64,000 nt of DNA from Halanaerobium sp964649895 (lineage in GTDB: Bacteria; Bacillota; Halanaerobiia; Halanaerobiales; Halanaerobiaceae): assembly GCA_964649895.1 (NCBI GenBank), contig CAZYRX010000001.1:62001-126000 (forward strand), given 5' to 3'. The notes below the pieces were generated by a model, which was given only the letters and a program-made list of their open reading frames with translations, was not told where the DNA came from and made no database searches. A program made the position numbers and the translations under genes. The number at the start of each line of letters is the position of its first letter. The first letter of the stretch is position 1. Shown here piece after piece: positions 52,406 through 59,838 of this stretch.

Positions 52406-52972
52406 TTAATATTCCTCGCTTTCTAAGATATTACAGACTTTTTCTGTAACTAAGTCAATTAAATACCTTTGGTCAGATGTTCTACTTAAAATATAGATTA
52501 AATCAGATAACCTATTAACATAACTGTGGACCAGCTCAGAAAACTCTACACCTTCTATTAATTCTGCAGCAGCCATTCTCCTTTCAGCTCTTCTGCAGAT
52601 AGTTCTACAGATATCAAGATAGCTTCCTAATTCACTCTGCCCTGGTATTGTAAAACCATGAAAATCAAAATTAGCCTGATAATAATCTAGCTTTTTATCA
52701 ATATACTCTAAATCTTCTTGAGTAATTCTCTTCTTATATTTTTTTTGACGTGAAGCTAATTCTGCAGATAAAATGAATAAATCTTTTTGCACATGACAAA
52801 TGACATCTTTAATATCCTGATAAGGACATTTTACTCTGATTAAACCGAGCCAAGAATTCAATTCATCTACAACACCATAAGCTTCAACCTGAGGATCAGA
52901 TTTTAATACTCTTTCTCCACTCAAAAGACTTGTCTTCCCCTTATCACCTCTTTTGGTAGCAATAGAAGACAT
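52406..52972 (-). CDS. pduO: PduO-type corrinoid adenosyltransferase
   Basis: This 188-residue enzyme makes adenosylcobalamin for PduCDE from cob(I)alamin and ATP. It has the ATP-binding TKRGDKGKTSLLSG (about 6-19), VEAYGVVDELNSWLGL and the C-terminal CRTICRRAERRMAAAE with the Arg-rich motif. The ATG at 52972 has AGGAGG 8 nt upstream; a GTG three codons earlier lies inside that site. It follows pduN by 12 nt and is followed 1 nt later by the PduO-C protein. A BtuR-type enzyme at 38389 does the same reaction. Confidence 0.95.
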   Translation of the reverse strand: MSSIATKRGDKGKTSLLSGERVLKSDPQVEAYGVVDELNSWLGLIRVKCPYQDIKDVICHVQKDLFILSAELASRQKKYKKRITQEDLEYIDKKLDYYQANFDFHGFTIPGQSELGSYLDICRTICRRAERRMAAAELIEGVEFSELVHSYVNRLSDLIYILSRTSDQRYLIDLVTEKVCNILESEEY

Positions 52973-52984
52973 AGTTACCACCTC

Positions 52985-53260
52985 CTAGAAACTCGACTCA
53001 TCGAGTTCAATTTCATCAATAATTCCTATTATCGCATGATCTATAGGACTGCTTTTTAGGTGGTCAGTTAAACGGGCTGAACTTCCTTTAACTACAAGTA
53101 CTGTTTCTCCAATACCTGCACCAACACTGTCAACTGCTACCACACATTTATCTTTTCTAAATTCTTCAAATTGTGGACAAACAATAAGCAGCTTTGTACC
53201 AACTAATCCCTCATCTTTTTGAGTAGCTACTACATTACCAACCACTTTTGCTATGAACAT
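52985..53260 (-). CDS. pduN: Pentameric vertex protein (EutN/CcmL family)
   Basis: PduN pentamers cap the vertices of the polyhedral shell. The 91-residue product is a complete EutN/CcmL barrel: MFIAKVVGNVVATQKDEGLVG-type N-terminus, KLLIVCP, VAVDSVGAGIGETVLVVKGSSAR (about 43-65) and PIDHAIIGIID. AAAGGGATG precedes the ATG. It overlaps the end of the flavoprotein gene by 10 nt. It is the only vertex gene in the operon, so it must close the whole shell. Confidence 0.95.
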   Translation of the reverse strand: MFIAKVVGNVVATQKDEGLVGTKLLIVCPQFEEFRKDKCVVAVDSVGAGIGETVLVVKGSSARLTDHLKSSPIDHAIIGIIDEIELDESSF

Positions 53261-54075
53261 ATTATCATCCCTTTATTTTCTGCAATATCCCTAGCATATG
53301 GTGTAATTACAGCATCTTCTCTTACATGTACAACTTCTATGTGTTCTGCTAGAGGATTAATTTCTCTATAAGTAATAACTTTACTATCCAAAAAAACTGT
53401 ATTTTTATCTGTTGATTTGTTTGTCTTTTTATTTTCAATTTTAATTTCCTGATTAGAATTCTCAACTTTATTTCTTTCAGTATCAAATACTTTCAATACT
53501 GTATCTGTAATTTCTGAAGCATCGATAACTTTAATTCCATAACTCTGTAATTTTGACAAATGTTTTTGATTATCAGCTAAAAGTGCATCCGGCAGTTTAT
53601 TGAGACCAAATTGCTGCCAGCCTTGTCCATTTAAATCTGCTGCATTTTTAACTGCAATAACCGGAAGTCCTAATATTAAAGACTTAAAAATATAGTAAAT
53701 AGCATTAGTATCTAAAAGATGAGAAGCTAATTTCGCAGCAGAATTCATTGTTAGTATAGGAACAATTACTAAATCCCTATCTTTAATATTGGCTAGAGCC
53801 GCTTTAGCATCTACTATTTCTGCCCCTAATTCTTCAGCAATATTTTGAGAATCTAATATTTCTTCAGCACTTTCTGTAAAAATCAACTGCCAATCTGGTT
53901 TAAATTTATCATCTATTTTTTTTAGCTGGTCAATGCTTTTTTGATAATCAATTTTACCTCCAGTAAAAACAGCAGTAATTTTCTTTTTGCTAAAATTTGT
54001 TTTTTGATCTAAATTTAGTGCATCTAAAACCTCTTTTACAATTCTACTTATCAATTCAACACTTACTTCAGCCAT
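53251..54075 (-). CDS. Microcompartment-associated flavoprotein-fold protein with encapsulation-like helix
   Basis: This 274-residue protein resembles the HFCD-type flavoprotein fold (phosphopantothenoylcysteine decarboxylase family) found in several microcompartment loci: KKITAVFTGGKIDYQKS (about 30-46), AALANIKDRDLVIVPILTMNSAAKLASHLLD (about 91-121) and GLPVIAVKNAADLNGQG. The N-terminus VELISRIVKEVLDALNLD (6-23) is an amphipathic helix like those of PduD and PduP, so it may be a cargo. A Lys/Asn-rich linker (about 205-228) leads to a C-terminal ITPYARDIAENKGMII piece. No Salmonella Pdu counterpart of this layout is known to me; PduM is the nearest positional one. Function is open. Confidence 0.72.
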   Translation of the reverse strand: MAEVSVELISRIVKEVLDALNLDQKTNFSKKKITAVFTGGKIDYQKSIDQLKKIDDKFKPDWQLIFTESAEEILDSQNIAEELGAEIVDAKAALANIKDRDLVIVPILTMNSAAKLASHLLDTNAIYYIFKSLILGLPVIAVKNAADLNGQGWQQFGLNKLPDALLADNQKHLSKLQSYGIKVIDASEITDTVLKVFDTERNKVENSNQEIKIENKKTNKSTDKNTVFLDSKVITYREINPLAEHIEVVHVREDAVITPYARDIAENKGMIICS

Positions 54076-54095
54076 ATTCTTACCTCCATCCTCAA

Positions 54096-54923
54096 CTAAC
54101 TGCAGTAAAAGGCAATACCGAGGGGAGTTACCAGTAATGTCTGTGAGGGTTTAACAATTTTTAAACCTGTTCTATCTGCTAGAACTTTTTCTATACCATC
54201 AATAGCACTTGTCCCACCGACAAGATATACAGTTTCTGCCTTGTATTTTCCTATATGATTATTGATAATTGATGCAATCTTTTCTATTACTGGAATAACC
54301 ATTGGAAAAATTTCTGATTGATGTTCAGAAGATTTTTTCATCTTTTCTGCTTTTTCAACACTTATATTCAAACCACCAGCTATAACAAGATTTAAATGTG
54401 TACCTCCAGTTGCTTCATCTGCAGTATAAACAACTTCACCTTCCTGCAAAATAGAAATCCCTGTTGTTCCACCACCAATATCAACAACTACTCCTCTTTC
54501 AATACCAAGTACAGCCGCTGCTGCAGTTGGTTCATCAACTACATTTTTTACATGAAAACCTGCACCCTGAACAACATGTTTAAATGTATCTATGTCTCTA
54601 TTTCCAGTTCCTGGTGGTACTGCAGTTGCAGCATACTCAATTTTTCTATTTAATATATTCTCTAATTCTAATTTCATATTTTTAACTATTTTTAAAGCAC
54701 CAACATAATCTACAACCAATCCATCTCTAACAACTGTTCCTTCTCTACTAGAAGCTAAAAGAGGCTTGTTTTTTTCATCAAGAAGAGTTAAGACAAGATT
54801 AGCTGTTCCCAAATCAACACCTGCTTTAATTTCACCTTCATAATCTAAATTTTTTGGCTTATTTTCAATTAAATTCGCTAGTATATCTAAAGTATAGTTT
54901 GCTTTTTCTACATATTTATCCAT
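54096..54923 (-). CDS. eutJ: EutJ-like actin/Hsp70-fold chaperone
   Basis: This 275-residue ATPase-fold protein has AGVDLGTANLVLTLLD (about 33-48), VDEPTAAAAVLGI, GVVVDIGGGTTGISIL and YLVGGTSAIDGIEKVL, the ATP-binding pattern of the actin/Hsp70 superfamily in EutJ. EutJ is encoded in eut operons and thought to help assembly or reactivation; its presence in a pdu operon marks this locus as unlike the Salmonella one. GGAGG precedes the ATG by 10 nt. A hairpin separates it from pduJ. Confidence 0.9.
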   Translation of the reverse strand: MDKYVEKANYTLDILANLIENKPKNLDYEGEIKAGVDLGTANLVLTLLDEKNKPLLASSREGTVVRDGLVVDYVGALKIVKNMKLELENILNRKIEYAATAVPPGTGNRDIDTFKHVVQGAGFHVKNVVDEPTAAAAVLGIERGVVVDIGGGTTGISILQEGEVVYTADEATGGTHLNLVIAGGLNISVEKAEKMKKSSEHQSEIFPMVIPVIEKIASIINNHIGKYKAETVYLVGGTSAIDGIEKVLADRTGLKIVKPSQTLLVTPLGIAFYCS

Positions 54924-54966
54924 ATCAGTTATAATCCTCCATCAAAGATTAAAAACATTTTTTATT

Positions 54967-54999
54967 AATCCCCCTTCAAGATTATTATGAAGGGGGATT
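54967..54999. other. Hairpin between pduJ and eutJ inside the operon
   Basis: AATCCCCCTTCA and its exact complement form a 12-bp stem around a 9-nt loop. On the minus strand it is followed by AATAAAAAATG, without a T-run, so it is more likely an mRNA 3'-stabilizing or processing element for the upstream shell genes than a terminator. Confidence 0.6.
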
Positions 55000-55016
55000 A
55001 TATTTATAAGAAGATC

Positions 55017-55325
55017 TTATAATTGTGATTCGTCTAATTCTTCTTCTGCTAATAATTTAGGTAAAAGTGTTTCTACATCTTGATGTGGTCTTGGAATTAC
55101 GTGAACAGAAATCAATTCTCCAACTCTACCTGCAGCTGCTGCACCTGCATCAGTAGCAGCTTTAGTTGCACCAACATCACCTTTAACCATAACAGTGATT
55201 AAACCTGAACCTATTTTTTCATAGCCTATTAGTTTAACATTAGCTGCTTTAACCATTGCATCAGCAGCTTCAACTGCTCCAATAAACCCTTTAGTTTCAA
55301 TAAGACCTAAAGCTTCACCATTCAT
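55017..55325 (-). CDS. pduJ: Major hexameric BMC shell protein (PduJ type)
   Basis: This 102-residue protein is a single BMC domain nearly the same as PduA at the other end of the operon: ALGLIETKGFIGAVEAADAMVKAANVKL-type N-terminal half, KIGSGLITVMVKGDVGATKAATDAG and VISVHVIPRPH-type end. KIGSGL is the pore loop that conducts propanediol. The C-terminal tail (LLAEEELDESQL) is longer and more acidic than that of PduA. GGGGGAA lies upstream of the ATG. It follows pduK by 20 nt. Two near-identical shell genes probably arose by duplication. Confidence 0.94.
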   Translation of the reverse strand: MNGEALGLIETKGFIGAVEAADAMVKAANVKLIGYEKIGSGLITVMVKGDVGATKAATDAGAAAAGRVGELISVHVIPRPHQDVETLLPKLLAEEELDESQL

Positions 55326-55345
55326 TTTTGTATTCCCCCTTCTAT

Positions 55346-56152
55346 TTATTCATCATCACCCATAATTTCGTCATAGTGAATACAGTCTGTTCTTAATTCT
55401 CCTTTTCTGCGCGGACAAGCTGGATCTCCACAGAGGTTACATATGTCTTCTTCATCTTTTTCTTCATCTTCGTCTTCGTCATCTTCTGCATCTTCTTCAT
55501 CTTCATCAAAATATTCTGTTTCATCTAGTTCTTCTTCAACTTCCTTTTTAGGTTCATCATCATATTCTGATTCTTCTTCCTCTTCTTCGGAATCAAACTC
55601 TTCTTCAGAATCTTGAATTTCATCTTCTGCTTCATCTAGATCTTCTTCAGATTCTTTTTTAGATTCTTCTTCAGTCACTTGAGTATCAACCTCTGTTTCT
55701 TCTCCTTGCTCATCAATATCAAACTCTTCTTCTGGTTGATCTTCGATATCTACCTCTTCAGTTTCCTCTTTGCTTTCCTTAACTTCTACTATTTCTTGAG
55801 ATTCTTCTTGAGATTCTTCAGAGGTTTTATCAGCGCTTTCTTCAGGAGCTTTATCTTTTTTATATCCTACTGTATCATCAGTAAAGATCATTTTTTTATC
55901 TATATCCTGATGAGGTCTTGGAATTACATCAGAAGAAAATACTTCTCCCAATCTGGATGCAGCTGCTGCTGCAGCATCTACTGCAGACTTAACCGCTCCA
56001 ATATCACCAGAAAATTTAATAACTACCATACCACCCCTGCTTATTTCATAACCAATTAACTTTACATTGGCCGATTTTACAGCTACATCTGCAGCTTCAT
56101 AAGCAGCAAGTAGTCCAACAGTCTCAACCATTCCTATTGCAGTTCTGGACAT
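55346..56152 (-). CDS. pduK: BMC shell protein with acidic linker and Cys-rich tail
   Basis: The first ~92 of 268 residues form a BMC domain (GMVETVGLLAAYEAADVAVKSANVKLIGYE-like; pore loop SRGGM). The middle (about 100-235) is a very acidic linker, mostly Glu and Asp, with stretches such as EEEEEESEYDDE. The tail has CNLCGDPACPRRKGELRTDC, with cysteines at 238, 241, 246 and 257, a probable Fe-S or zinc site. PduK of Salmonella has the same domain order with a shorter linker. GGAGGG precedes the ATG. The acidic linker is unusual in length. Confidence 0.93.
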   Translation of the reverse strand: MSRTAIGMVETVGLLAAYEAADVAVKSANVKLIGYEISRGGMVVIKFSGDIGAVKSAVDAAAAAASRLGEVFSSDVIPRPHQDIDKKMIFTDDTVGYKKDKAPEESADKTSEESQEESQEIVEVKESKEETEEVDIEDQPEEEFDIDEQGEETEVDTQVTEEESKKESEEDLDEAEDEIQDSEEEFDSEEEEEESEYDDEPKKEVEEELDETEYFDEDEEDAEDDEDEDEEKDEEDICNLCGDPACPRRKGELRTDCIHYDEIMGDDE

Positions 56153-56178
56153 ATTCCCTCCTTCCTTTGCTTAGCTAT

Positions 56179-56769
56179 TTAATTACTACTTTCTATATTT
56201 TTTAGTGCTTCCATTACTAGTTTTGTTATTTCTTTTACAGTATCTGATTCCTCATTAGAATTTATATTATCTTTAGAATTCAAATCCTCAATTTTATCAG
56301 AATTACTGTTTGCTGTGTTATTTTTTACATTATTTGTGGTATTTTTTTCTGCATTATTAGTAACTGGATTATTTTGTGTATAGTCTCCACTTTCACTTAA
56401 AGTATAATAATCATCTTCTTGAGGAATTTCTTTGATTGGAATTCCTTTTACAAGCCTTGCTGCATTAGAACCCATAATCTTTGCTTGGAAAAATTCATCA
56501 ACCTTTTTTTTGAAAAAAGGGTTGTCAACATTCATTTTTTTATGCTGAATTACTATCTGATTATCATCTCCAACAGCAATCCCTACCCCAAGTCTAGATT
56601 TTTGGGCTGCATCTAAGGCAATTTGATTAACATTTTCTTCACTAAAATAATAATCAAAGGGTATTCCTTCTTCTTCTAATCCATAACAAACATTATCAAA
56701 AAGATGATTTGATTCATACTTTTTCTGCAGTCCTATATAAACAGAAGGTTTATTAGATTGATCAACCAT
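56179..56769 (-). CDS. pduH: Diol dehydratase reactivase small subunit with C-terminal extension
   Basis: PduH works with PduG to free inactivated cobalamin from the dehydratase. The core (about 1-115) matches PduH: PSVYIGLQKKYESNHLFDNVCYGLEEEGIPFD-like start, ALDAAQKSRLGVGIAVG, NAARLVKGIPIKEIP. PduH is usually 115-125 residues; this is 196. The extra part is an Asn/Ser-rich linker (about 130-172) followed by DTVKEITKLVMEALKNIE, an amphipathic helix like encapsulation peptides but at the C-terminus. It overlaps pduG by 8 nt. The extension could target the reactivase into the shell. Confidence 0.9.
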   Translation of the reverse strand: MVDQSNKPSVYIGLQKKYESNHLFDNVCYGLEEEGIPFDYYFSEENVNQIALDAAQKSRLGVGIAVGDDNQIVIQHKKMNVDNPFFKKKVDEFFQAKIMGSNAARLVKGIPIKEIPQEDDYYTLSESGDYTQNNPVTNNAEKNTTNNVKNNTANSNSDKIEDLNSKDNINSNEESDTVKEITKLVMEALKNIESSN

Positions 56770-58603
56770 TTATGACACTTCCCTCCGTTTCAAGATAGGA
56801 AAGCACTAATCCAGTAGCTACAGCATTTCGGGGTCCCATTACACCTCTAATATTTCCACTTCCTGCAACTACACCATACTCAGAAAGTCGATTAGATATT
56901 AGGGTTGGAATTTCAAAATCTTTTGCAGAGCCGCCAACCATAACAACAAAATCAATATCTCTTATGTTTCCGGTTGGAATGATTCTTTTTAATGCTCTTA
57001 TTGCGTTTCTTACAAAAACATCATTTTTAGCTTCTCTTCTAACCTGCCTGATCCTATCTAAAGTATGATCAGAATGAATCGGAATCTTCTCATCATCAGC
57101 AAGAATAATAACTCGTCCAAATAATTTTGGATCTAAGGCTTGATCAAAGAATTTAACAGTTCCATCCTCATGTCTTATGTGAAATACACTTTCTACTTTA
57201 GCAAGAGGATTTTCTTTGATAAGTTCTGCTAATTTAAGATCACTTAATCCTAATTCAATATTAATTAAAAGTGAAACCATATCTCCGGCACCTGCTAGAT
57301 GTGTAGTATATATTTTATCTCTGGATGTAACCATTGCTGCATCAGTTGAACCACCACCCATATCAAGAATAACAAGTGGTTTATCTGTGCCAGGTGTTGT
57401 GAGCGCTCCTAAGATAGCCATATTTGCTTCAACACCTGCAATAACCACATCCACATTTGTCTCTTCTTCTAACCTGTCAGCGATTTTTTGCATAGGCAGC
57501 TGACTTGTTTTAACCATAGCTGCTAGACCAACTGCATTTTCCATTGCATGTTCTTCTGCAAGACCACCTGTAACTTTTTTGGGAACAAATGTATTTACAG
57601 CCAGAATATCTTTAATCTTAATTTCTGAAAGTGGTTGATCTGTAACTGTGCTCATCGTTTTTTTAACTCGATCAAGCATGCCACCAACATTTGTACCTGA
57701 TTCTCCAGTAACATCTTTTATAGGCTGTATTTTTTCCAGTGAGTCCATAATTTCATCTGCACCAGAATCTACACCTATTTCAGATTTTCCTCGATCTCCC
57801 AGTATAGTTATTTTACCAGCTGGTATCTTCCGCTCTTCGATATCACCTTCTGGAGTCCTAATTACAACAGCAGATCTGTTACCAATTAATGATCTGGCAA
57901 CCGGGAAAATATGTTTTGTGTCTTCAGAATCCAACTCAAAGATAGTTGCAATCCCGTATGGATTAGACAGCTTTTCTATTGTTCCGCCTGGCCTTGCAAC
58001 CTCTACAGCTGCTTTTTTAGCAAGTGGAATCTTATCAATATATTTAACTTCATCTATTACAGGAATTTGCTTATCTAGACGATTAACAATCAAAACTGCA
58101 TCATCTTTTTGAGCTACTGCTCCATTAACATTAACACCACGCTCAATTGCTCTATTAATAATCTCAGCAGCATCTGCAAAATCTACATCTCCTGGTATAA
58201 TAAGAATTACATCATCACCCGCTGTGCAGCTGTCTATCTCATTTATTTTTATTGTATATCCTACACCCAGACCTATTCCTCCTGGTGTCCAGGGATCATG
58301 CCCAATCATGGTGGACTCTGTTATTACTGTTTCTGTTATGGTTTCCATTGCAACATCACCAATAACAGGAGTAGCTTCATTTAATCTAATTAAATCAATA
58401 TCATCATAGTTAAGATCTACTTTTTTTAATGCTGAATCTAAAGATCTTATAATACCTTCTATGTTATCTATTGTACCCTTTAAACCAGTTGTCTTATATA
58501 TACCATGTGATATAAAGTCAATATTCTGCTCTTCCTTATAAATCTTTGCTACAGCTACTTCTGTAGTGGAATTGCCGATATCAACTCCTACAATATATTC
58601 CAT
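56762..58603 (-). CDS. pduG: Diol dehydratase reactivase large subunit
   Basis: PduG is an actin-fold ATPase that, with PduH, removes damaged cobalamin from PduCDE. The 613-residue product has YIVGVDIGNSTTEVAV (about 3-18), VILDMGGGSTDAAMV, IGHDPWTPGG and GGSAKDFEIP, and its length is typical (about 610). GGTGGGA precedes the ATG. It overlaps pduH, which keeps the subunits in step, and follows pduE by 23 nt. Confidence 0.97.
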   Translation of the reverse strand: MEYIVGVDIGNSTTEVAVAKIYKEEQNIDFISHGIYKTTGLKGTIDNIEGIIRSLDSALKKVDLNYDDIDLIRLNEATPVIGDVAMETITETVITESTMIGHDPWTPGGIGLGVGYTIKINEIDSCTAGDDVILIIPGDVDFADAAEIINRAIERGVNVNGAVAQKDDAVLIVNRLDKQIPVIDEVKYIDKIPLAKKAAVEVARPGGTIEKLSNPYGIATIFELDSEDTKHIFPVARSLIGNRSAVVIRTPEGDIEERKIPAGKITILGDRGKSEIGVDSGADEIMDSLEKIQPIKDVTGESGTNVGGMLDRVKKTMSTVTDQPLSEIKIKDILAVNTFVPKKVTGGLAEEHAMENAVGLAAMVKTSQLPMQKIADRLEEETNVDVVIAGVEANMAILGALTTPGTDKPLVILDMGGGSTDAAMVTSRDKIYTTHLAGAGDMVSLLINIELGLSDLKLAELIKENPLAKVESVFHIRHEDGTVKFFDQALDPKLFGRVIILADDEKIPIHSDHTLDRIRQVRREAKNDVFVRNAIRALKRIIPTGNIRDIDFVVMVGGSAKDFEIPTLISNRLSEYGVVAGSGNIRGVMGPRNAVATGLVLSYLETEGSVING

Positions 58604-58626
58604 GATCCCACCTACCTGTTATTAGC

Positions 58627-59130
58627 TTATCTATCACCTTTTAGACGCTTCCGCTTTTCATATACATGAGCAGCTTCTCTAATGAAATTAGCATTTATTA
58701 CTGCACCATATTCATTTTCTAATTCATCTGCAATATCAAGCATCTCCTGTTTTGTTGAACGATAAGGACGTAATGCATTATATATTTCAAGTACTCTTTC
58801 GTCTCCAACTTTTGTCAACTCTGCAGCTCTTTCTAGGTTTTTTGCAAACTGCTCTCTATCTACTGACCTTGCTATTTCTGCCTGATGATTAAGTGTTTCT
58901 GCAGTGATTCTCAACTCAGAACCGGATGTTTCACCCGAAACTATCTTTTTAAATTGAATATCATCTAATGTATGTCCTGAAGGAGTTTTAACCTTATCCT
59001 TGCTTTTTTCACCCATAGGATAATCTCTTGCAGTTAATCCATTACCACTTTTTTTGGTAGATGAATTTCCTGATTTTTCAAGATTACCAAGAACATCACG
59101 TACAATAGATTCTACTAACTCCTTATCCAT
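58627..59130 (-). CDS. pduE: Propanediol dehydratase small subunit
   Basis: Small subunit of the B12-dependent diol dehydratase. The 167-residue product has DYPMGEKSKDKVKTPSGHTLDDI, ETLNHQAEIARSVDR and VLEIYNALRPYRSTKQEML (about 110-128), all typical. The N-terminus KELVESIVRDVLGNLEKS forms an encapsulation-like helix. The ATG at 59130 has AGGAGG 8 nt upstream; a GTG three codons earlier abuts it. It follows pduD by 18-27 nt. Confidence 0.96.
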   Translation of the reverse strand: MDKELVESIVRDVLGNLEKSGNSSTKKSGNGLTARDYPMGEKSKDKVKTPSGHTLDDIQFKKIVSGETSGSELRITAETLNHQAEIARSVDREQFAKNLERAAELTKVGDERVLEIYNALRPYRSTKQEMLDIADELENEYGAVINANFIREAAHVYEKRKRLKGDR

Positions 59131-59157
59131 TAAATCCACCTCCTGATTTTTGAAAAA

Positions 59158-59814
59158 TTATTTAAATTCTACTTCAATTTCTACTACTTTTTTATTTGGA
59201 TCAAGATATTTAACTTCCTTATTATAAAGCACAGCAGATATTGCCTGATACTTTGGTCTAGCCATCTGATCATTTTTTGTTGTTACTGGTTCTGGATTTT
59301 CTCCTTTAGCATATCTAGCTGCATTTTTACCAATCTGTCTGTAAGTTGGTAAATCTACCAGTGGTGCCTGGGGAAACAATTCTAAATTAGCCAGTGGATT
59401 TAAATCTTTCTGGTGTATTAAAATTGTTCCTTTGGACTGTAGACCGATTCCTATTCCTGAACCACTAATTTGTGCAGCCTGATGTCCCATAAACCCAACA
59501 TCAGCTGTAACGTAGTTTTTAACAATTCTTGCTTTAACGCCTTCTTCTTCAATACCAGCCATAACTTCTCTTAATATCTCACTATGACTAACCTCTGTCA
59601 TAGTTTTTGATAATTTATTTCCAAAAGCAGGACCTATTGCAATTACAACTTCATCATTATCTCTGCCTTCTGATGCCCGGCCAGTTTCTCTGAGAACCAT
59701 ATTACCTGATCTATCAGGAGAATATGATTTTGTTTCAGAGTTACCGCCCTGATCAGACATACCCGAAAGCACGTCAACAACTATCTGGCGAATAGCATCT
59801 TCGTTTAACTGCAT
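59158..59814 (-). CDS. pduD: Propanediol dehydratase medium subunit
   Basis: Medium subunit of the diol dehydratase; the 218-residue product binds part of the cobalamin. It starts with an encapsulation helix, LNEDAIRQIVVDVLSGM (about 3-19), then a Ser/Gly linker and the conserved core: EVVIAIGPAFGNKLSKTMTE-type, RIVKNYVTADVGFMGHQAA, GIGLQSKGTILIHQKDL and PTYRQIGKNAARYAKGE. PduD is known in Salmonella as the subunit that targets the dehydratase to the shell. The gene lies 24 nt after pduC. Confidence 0.97.
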   Translation of the reverse strand: MQLNEDAIRQIVVDVLSGMSDQGGNSETKSYSPDRSGNMVLRETGRASEGRDNDEVVIAIGPAFGNKLSKTMTEVSHSEILREVMAGIEEEGVKARIVKNYVTADVGFMGHQAAQISGSGIGIGLQSKGTILIHQKDLNPLANLELFPQAPLVDLPTYRQIGKNAARYAKGENPEPVTTKNDQMARPKYQAISAVLYNKEVKYLDPNKKVVEIEVEFK

Positions 59815-59838
59815 TTTTGCACCTCCATATAATATAAT

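Noticed and set aside
55433..55850. Tandem repeat array in the pduK acidic linker
   Set aside because: The TTCTTC-rich DNA is a codon effect of Glu/Asp runs; no fixed repeat unit or spacer, and not a CRISPR array.
55679..56059. 126-residue Phe-rich plus-strand frame inside pduK
   Set aside because: It is the complement of the Glu/Asp-coding GAA/GAT repeats in pduK.
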